Shown here: piece after piece, positions 60,501-64,000 of the stretch
Numbering within the stretch: position 1 is the stretch's first letter
Layout: each line of letters opens with the position of its first letter
Source of the DNA: an uncultured Oscillospiraceae bacterium
GTDB taxonomy: Bacteria > Bacillota > Clostridia > Oscillospirales > Oscillospiraceae
Reading direction: 5' to 3'
Assembly: GCA_934591815.1 (NCBI GenBank)
Contig: CAKTPV010000010.1
Location: 22,992 to 86,991, forward strand
DNA: 64,000 nt
Translations under genes and position numbers: made by a program
The notes under the pieces: model-generated
What the model was told of the DNA's origin: nothing
The model's input: the letters and a program-made list of their open reading frames with translations, nothing else
Database searches by the model: none

Positions 60501-63500
60501 AACCTGATCGCCACAGTGAAGGTGAAGGTGCCTGACAACCTGACAGCCAGCAGCACATTCCTCTACGAGGTCAGATCCGGCATGTGCTATAACATGGACG
60601 GCGATCTGACGACCTTCTCTGCCCCCGCTGTAACGCTGCCGGTGGGCGCGGCCATCAGCGTGTCCTGTGATCCGGTACTGACCGGTTGGGACGCCGTGTT
60701 GACGGTGACCGATCTGGAGGGTAAGCCGGTAGCCAACGCGGAGATCTTCGGGGAAAACGGCGCCTCCCTGGGTAAGACCGGTGAGGACGGCACCCTGACC
60801 AGCAATGCGTTCGCTGCCGCCGGCGTGGTATCCGTCTACGCCAAGGCCGAGGACGGAAGCCTGTCCATGCGCAGCCGGATCTATACCTACGATCCGGTAA
60901 CGGATATGGAGACCGCATTCCTCTTTAACGCCACGGAAGACGGCGGTGCAGCGAAGAATATCACGTGGCTGTCCGACCCGACGGCAACGGAGAATCAGTT
61001 CCTGCGCTGGCGTGTTCAGGGCACGGAGAACTGGGGCACCGCCATTCCTGCACACACGGAGCTGCGCACCTTTACCGGCGGCGGCTACAAGGCGGTGAAC
61101 GTGAACAGCGTCACGCTGGGCGGTCTGACGGCCGGTACGACCTATGAGTATCAGGCCGCATCCGGCAAGGAGAACTGGCCGGAGACGGCGGAGAGCTTTA
61201 CCGCCGGCACGGCTGATGCGTCCCAGAAGTTCTTTGTACTGGGCGATATTCAGGCCGAGGATACGACCAATATCAGCAACATCTTTAACACCCTGAAAAC
61301 CGGCAGCTATGACTTCGGCATCCAGACCGGCGACGTCGTGGACAGCCCCACCAACTTTGCCAAGCTGGACGAGATGGTGCAGTTGCTGAACGCCAAGGAG
61401 CTGGGCAGCGCCGACGTGATCCATGTTCTGGGCAACCATGAGTTTGAGGGTGACGGCAACGCCGACATCACCGGCAGCGTGTTCGCCCTGCCTAAACACA
61501 GCATGGGCAGCTGCTGGTCCACCACCTACGGCAATGTCTATGTGGCGGTCATCAACTACAGCGGTGTCGGCAGCGACATGAAGACGGCAGCGGAGTGGCT
61601 GGTGCAGGATGCTCAGAACAGCGACGCCACCTGGAAGATCCTCACGGTCCACCAGCCCGCCTATTACACCAATGCCACCGGAGGCAGTGCCCCCATGACC
61701 CAGTATATCCCGGCGGCGGCGGAGGCGGCCGGCATCGATGTGGTGTTCTCCGGCCATGACCACTCCTTCGCCCGCACCAACCCCCTGAAGGGCGGTGAGA
61801 TCGACGCGGAGAACGGCGTGTATTACTATATCTGCGGCTCCAGCGGAGAGAAGTCTTATTCGATCAATAGCCAGAATGATTTCAACTACGAGAAGGTCTT
61901 CGCGAAAGCAACCACCGCCTTCAACGCGATCTATCTGAGCGTGGAGGCCAACCGCTCCCAGATGAAGATCAACGTCTACGACATGCAGGCCGATGGCACC
62001 TCGAAGCTTCTGGACAATGTGACCCTGAAATCCCTGACCGGCAGCTGCGCGGATAAGGGCCATGTTCTGGAGAACGCTGTCTGCAGCAACGGCAAGCTGA
62101 TCTGCGGCAACTGCCATGCGGCGGTTGACCCCATCGAATGGAACTATACCGGCTGGGCTCGCGATGAGGCGACCGGACGCAAGATGTATTTCCTGCGCGG
62201 TGTGGCACAGACCGGCTGGTTCCTGGTGGACGAGGACAACTATTGCTTCGATGAAAATGGCGTGGCCTATGATGGCGAGCAGGTGATCGATGAGGTTCCG
62301 TTCGTGTTTGACAACGGTCGGATCGTCAGCGGACATACCGGCTTTATCAAGAAGACCAACGGCAATACCTACTACTACGACAACGGCAAGATGGCCCTCG
62401 GCATCACAGAGATCGGTGACGACACCTACTACTTCGAGCCGGATAAAAACAGCGCAAATTATGGTGCAATGGTCACCGGCTGGCGCTTTATTCCGGGCTT
62501 GGGCTATGGCCGGTGCTACTTCTATGAGGACGGCCGTATGTGGCGTCCGATCAAAACGAGTTTGAGCGACGACAGCGGCGTGCTGACGGTCACTCTCACG
62601 CCGATGGAGGGCCAGACCTTCGCAAATGGCAGGATCGCCATGTGGAGTCAGCAGGATGGTCAGGATGACCTGAAGTGGTTCCGCGGCGAAAAGCAGGCGG
62701 ATGAAACCTGGGTCGTTAAGGTTCCCATGTGCATCTATAAGGATCTGTGGAGATACCAGATCCACGCCTATGACGGCTCGGATCTCATCGCTGGTACTTC
62801 GATCAACATCGTCCAAACCGTCACCCACAAGTTCACCAACTATACGGTCAGCACCAAAAACTGCGTCGGTGCTGAGACGAAGGTTGCGTACTGCGACTAC
62901 GGCTGCGGCACGATGGATGTCATCGGTTGGACCGAGAAGGATCATACCGTGACGGCGGTACAGGACAACAATGTCCTGACTGTCAAGATGGTCGATGTGG
63001 CCAGCCACGGCCACACCAAGGTTCGGTTCGCTGTTTGGAGCATGGAGAACGGGCAGGATGACCTTGCCTGGTACAACGCCGAAAAGCAGGCGGATGGAAA
63101 TTGGACCTGCACTGTCGATCTGACAAAGCATCATTCCGTCGGCGATTATCAGCTCCATGCCTATGCCTCCACCGGCGATTCCGACACCATGCGCATGGCG
63201 GGTCATACGACGGCTCTTGTGACCGCATTCGATGACGTGAAGGCACCGGAGGTGCTGGCTGCCGTCGCGTCGGACTACAACACGATGAAGATCACCGTGC
63301 GGGATGCCGAGGCATATGAGCAGATCTCTATCCCCGTTTGGAGCGAGGTCAATGGGCAGGACGACATCAAGTGGTATAAGGCGGTCAAGCAGGCTGACGG
63401 CAGCTGGACGTGTACCGTGGATCTTGCTTTCCACAATTCCACCGGCCGTTATCAGATCCATGTGTACGGCACAAAGGGTGATAAGTCTGAAGTGATCGCA

Positions 63501-64000
63501 AAAACGGTGGTCAATGTGGCGAAGCTGCCTACTACGCCTGCCGTACCCGCCAATGTAACGCTGATCGGCGCCAAGGCTGTCACCGGCGGCATTCAGGTGA
63601 CGTGGCAGGCGGCGGATGGCGCGGCTCAGTACCGCGTGTACCGCAAGGACGCTGCCAATCCCAAGTGGAAGGGCATCGCGAACGTGACCGGCACCAGCTG
63701 GACGGATAAGACCGCCAAGGCGGGCGTGAAGTACACCTATACGGTGCGCGGCATCAACGCCAACGGCACCCTCAGCCCCAGCTACGATAGCACCGGCGTC
63801 AGCGCTACCATGCCCGGCGCGGCTCCTGCCGTACCCGCCAATGTGACCCTTGGCAGTGCCAAGGCTGTCACCGGCGGCATTCAGGTGACGTGGAAGGCGG
63901 CGGATGGCGCGGCTCAGTACCGTGTGTACCGCAAGGACGCTGCCAATCCCAAGTGGAAGGGCATCGCGAACGTGACCGGCACCAGCTGGACGGATAAGAC
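57570..64000 (+). CDS. Giant secreted phosphodiester glycosidase / metallophosphoesterase surface protein (partial, runs off right edge)
   Basis: At least 2143 residues. A signal peptide ('ISLLLVFSFLLNTVPMAFA') is followed by an acidic low-complexity stretch (residues ~26-90). Residues ~120-385 are a NAGPA-type phosphodiester glycosidase ('MATNGDYFNMGTGEPTGYLI', 'CVTALYLDGGGSATFAA'). A jelly-roll/Ig-like region follows. Residues ~1220-1430 are a calcineurin-type phosphoesterase ('FVLGDIQAED', 'QTGDVVDSP', 'VLGNHEFEGDG', 'TVHQPAYY', 'FSGHDHSFA'). Residues ~1540-1660 are choline-binding-like aromatic repeats ('YYYDNGKMALGITEIGDDTY'). Then come three GBS-Bsp-like repeats and two or more fibronectin III domains. 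The start ATG follows GAGGAAGGG, 68 bases after the CotH gene. It probably remodels or binds phosphodiester-linked wall glycans. Confidence 0.9.
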   Translation, partial: MKKKLISLLLVFSFLLNTVPMAFAIEDGAEQTEDTTVSLVGQIGEDDANTEGDTDVAAPETTGEEQTDGADGSEDADAAEAGDEGDDETQTNVLMTLASQPAARSTVTLDSAAAAAGLTPVVQTHHAIANGVTYDKIVMRNKDNHQAIGYMTEIDLTKNVTLKATYDGYYTAGSTAADRVGNAQTISKGQWSLKETTRLAADYGKIADPAGTVVMATNGDYFNMGTGEPTGYLIMEGNVIKTSYEPYFAILTDGTAVIRDAGTPTDDVMEAVSGPLYLLRNGEIQVTSDGSMNPRNSVGIRADGSVVFFMAEGRLAPRSIGMDLYEMAAVLKDAGCVTALYLDGGGSATFAAREEGGELKMLSKPSDGQERTISSGFVCVSTVAQDGVFDHALVTPRDELYTPGSAVQFGAVGVDRSGGAAELPEGLVWKLAEESAALGTIDPATGLFAAGADSVGVVTVALCQGDDVVGTASVELVKPDTVTFNSDEISLDFDEESDLGLVVRYQNRDVNYKDGDIQWTLADEKMGSFTGNTFRSADGYSVTADITATSAFDETVTGTIKAVIGMLPTVVWDFEDHVNEDGTVVSAKTYYESAMRCTFSGNEANTAGSFEIVSIDDGEPVRFGSHSLKMNYDFTKVSGGKTDGVYIGLPESEDIPGNPTALGVWVYAPEGVGVEYDGKTAGFWLRGYAYDVNGNTVTVDFTLQPKDPRVVSGEREPGIYWSGWKYLEADITNFPGPYKTFPNQTFRLMYVPGIHMGSQTAGCIYLDNFQFVYGTNVDDVDNPQVDSITFNNEELMDGGTVRGSTFDLRAYFSDAPGKYATGVDADTVRLYVDGANVTEKAVLVASDGHIDLYGMQLANGTHSVTVSLRDGFGNETSQTRYFTVEGSSAENLVRVTNVETMAAVGGYVTLEIRGTNSSVSECDTVIRLDRQYTDCTVAFSQNFKAAEGYDPANCYNAKDHTVTVKAVRAGGRPVKDGNLIATVKVKVPDNLTASSTFLYEVRSGMCYNMDGDLTTFSAPAVTLPVGAAISVSCDPVLTGWDAVLTVTDLEGKPVANAEIFGENGASLGKTGEDGTLTSNAFAAAGVVSVYAKAEDGSLSMRSRIYTYDPVTDMETAFLFNATEDGGAAKNITWLSDPTATENQFLRWRVQGTENWGTAIPAHTELRTFTGGGYKAVNVNSVTLGGLTAGTTYEYQAASGKENWPETAESFTAGTADASQKFFVLGDIQAEDTTNISNIFNTLKTGSYDFGIQTGDVVDSPTNFAKLDEMVQLLNAKELGSADVIHVLGNHEFEGDGNADITGSVFALPKHSMGSCWSTTYGNVYVAVINYSGVGSDMKTAAEWLVQDAQNSDATWKILTVHQPAYYTNATGGSAPMTQYIPAAAEAAGIDVVFSGHDHSFARTNPLKGGEIDAENGVYYYICGSSGEKSYSINSQNDFNYEKVFAKATTAFNAIYLSVEANRSQMKINVYDMQADGTSKLLDNVTLKSLTGSCADKGHVLENAVCSNGKLICGNCHAAVDPIEWNYTGWARDEATGRKMYFLRGVAQTGWFLVDEDNYCFDENGVAYDGEQVIDEVPFVFDNGRIVSGHTGFIKKTNGNTYYYDNGKMALGITEIGDDTYYFEPDKNSANYGAMVTGWRFIPGLGYGRCYFYEDGRMWRPIKTSLSDDSGVLTVTLTPMEGQTFANGRIAMWSQQDGQDDLKWFRGEKQADETWVVKVPMCIYKDLWRYQIHAYDGSDLIAGTSINIVQTVTHKFTNYTVSTKNCVGAETKVAYCDYGCGTMDVIGWTEKDHTVTAVQDNNVLTVKMVDVASHGHTKVRFAVWSMENGQDDLAWYNAEKQADGNWTCTVDLTKHHSVGDYQLHAYASTGDSDTMRMAGHTTALVTAFDDVKAPEVLAAVASDYNTMKITVRDAEAYEQISIPVWSEVNGQDDIKWYKAVKQADGSWTCTVDLAFHNSTGRYQIHVYGTKGDKSEVIAKTVVNVAKLPTTPAVPANVTLIGAKAVTGGIQVTWQAADGAAQYRVYRKDAANPKWKGIANVTGTSWTDKTAKAGVKYTYTVRGINANGTLSPSYDSTGVSATMPGAAPAVPANVTLGSAKAVTGGIQVTWKAADGAAQYRVYRKDAANPKWKGIANVTGTSWTDK

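Noticed and set aside
57615-63461. A 1948-codon minus-strand open frame opposite the giant surface protein
   Set aside because: The plus strand has a signal peptide and clear domains with continuous frame to the window end; the minus frame is compositional shadow.

Overview
The window comes from a GC-rich anaerobic Clostridia bacterium, most like the gut Oscillospiraceae (Flavonifractor/Intestinimonas/Lawsonibacter relatives). This placement is an inference from the genes: pyruvate:ferredoxin oxidoreductase, a 4-hydroxybutyryl-CoA dehydratase-type enzyme, a glycyl radical enzyme with its activase, AGGAGG-type ribosome binding sites and clostridial family preferences. No rRNA or complete tRNA gene is present to settle it.

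Region 1 (1-20.4 kb) is metabolic and transport DNA: the end of a CobW-like gene; a minus-strand pair encoding PFOR and an AbfD-like Fe-S/flavin dehydratase; a divergent octopine/nopaline-dehydrogenase-family enzyme; a MarR regulator with a clear promoter and operator, followed by a MATE exporter fused to a cytidylate-kinase-like domain; a glycyl radical enzyme, its radical-SAM activase and an AraC regulator; a UPF0324/PSE-type exporter; an iron alcohol dehydrogenase; and a TPR protein overlapping a UvrA-like ATPase. The substrate of the glycyl radical enzyme cannot be read from the sequence.

Region 2 (20.7-44.65 kb) looks like a genomic or defence island. At its left edge lie the 3' half of a tRNA gene (apparently Val, anticodon CAC) and a 24-bp sequence repeated exactly at the right edge. 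Inside are zinc-ribbon/membrane genes, a complete type I-C CRISPR-Cas operon (cas3-cas5-cas8c-cas7-cas4-cas1-cas2) with an array of 14 full repeats, debris of a phage MuF-like toxin and a BspA-type leucine-rich protein, two soluble FtsH-like AAA+ metalloproteases, a Sel1 protein, an HNH nuclease, an agmatine-deiminase-family protein, a CPCC/tyrosine-phosphatase protein, and a retron whose msr-msd RNA and reverse transcriptase can both be recognised. A DUF2779 remnant, a helix-hairpin-helix DNA glycosylase-like protein, a frameshifted lipoprotein, and a four-gene operon (AAA+ protease, PPP-type phosphatase, two small proteins) complete it. Several short duplications (38 bp, ~60 bp, ~110 bp) show repeated recombination.

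Region 3 (45.1-64 kb) is a cell-surface polysaccharide locus: rfbA-rfbC-rfbB, a family 2 glycosyltransferase, rfbD, a Wzm/Wzt-type ABC exporter, a methyltransferase/coiled-coil/double-glycosyltransferase protein, then two secreted proteins, a CotH-family protein and a very large phosphodiester-glycosidase/metallophosphoesterase protein that runs off the right end. The first genes make and use dTDP-L-rhamnose, the ABC pair exports the glycan, and the secreted proteins share GBS-Bsp-like repeats, suggesting a common surface anchor or ligand.

The best candidates for something undescribed are the retron with its HNH/deiminase/phosphatase neighbours, the paired FtsH-like protease modules with mirror-image promoters, the unassigned glycyl radical enzyme, and the MATE-kinase fusion.
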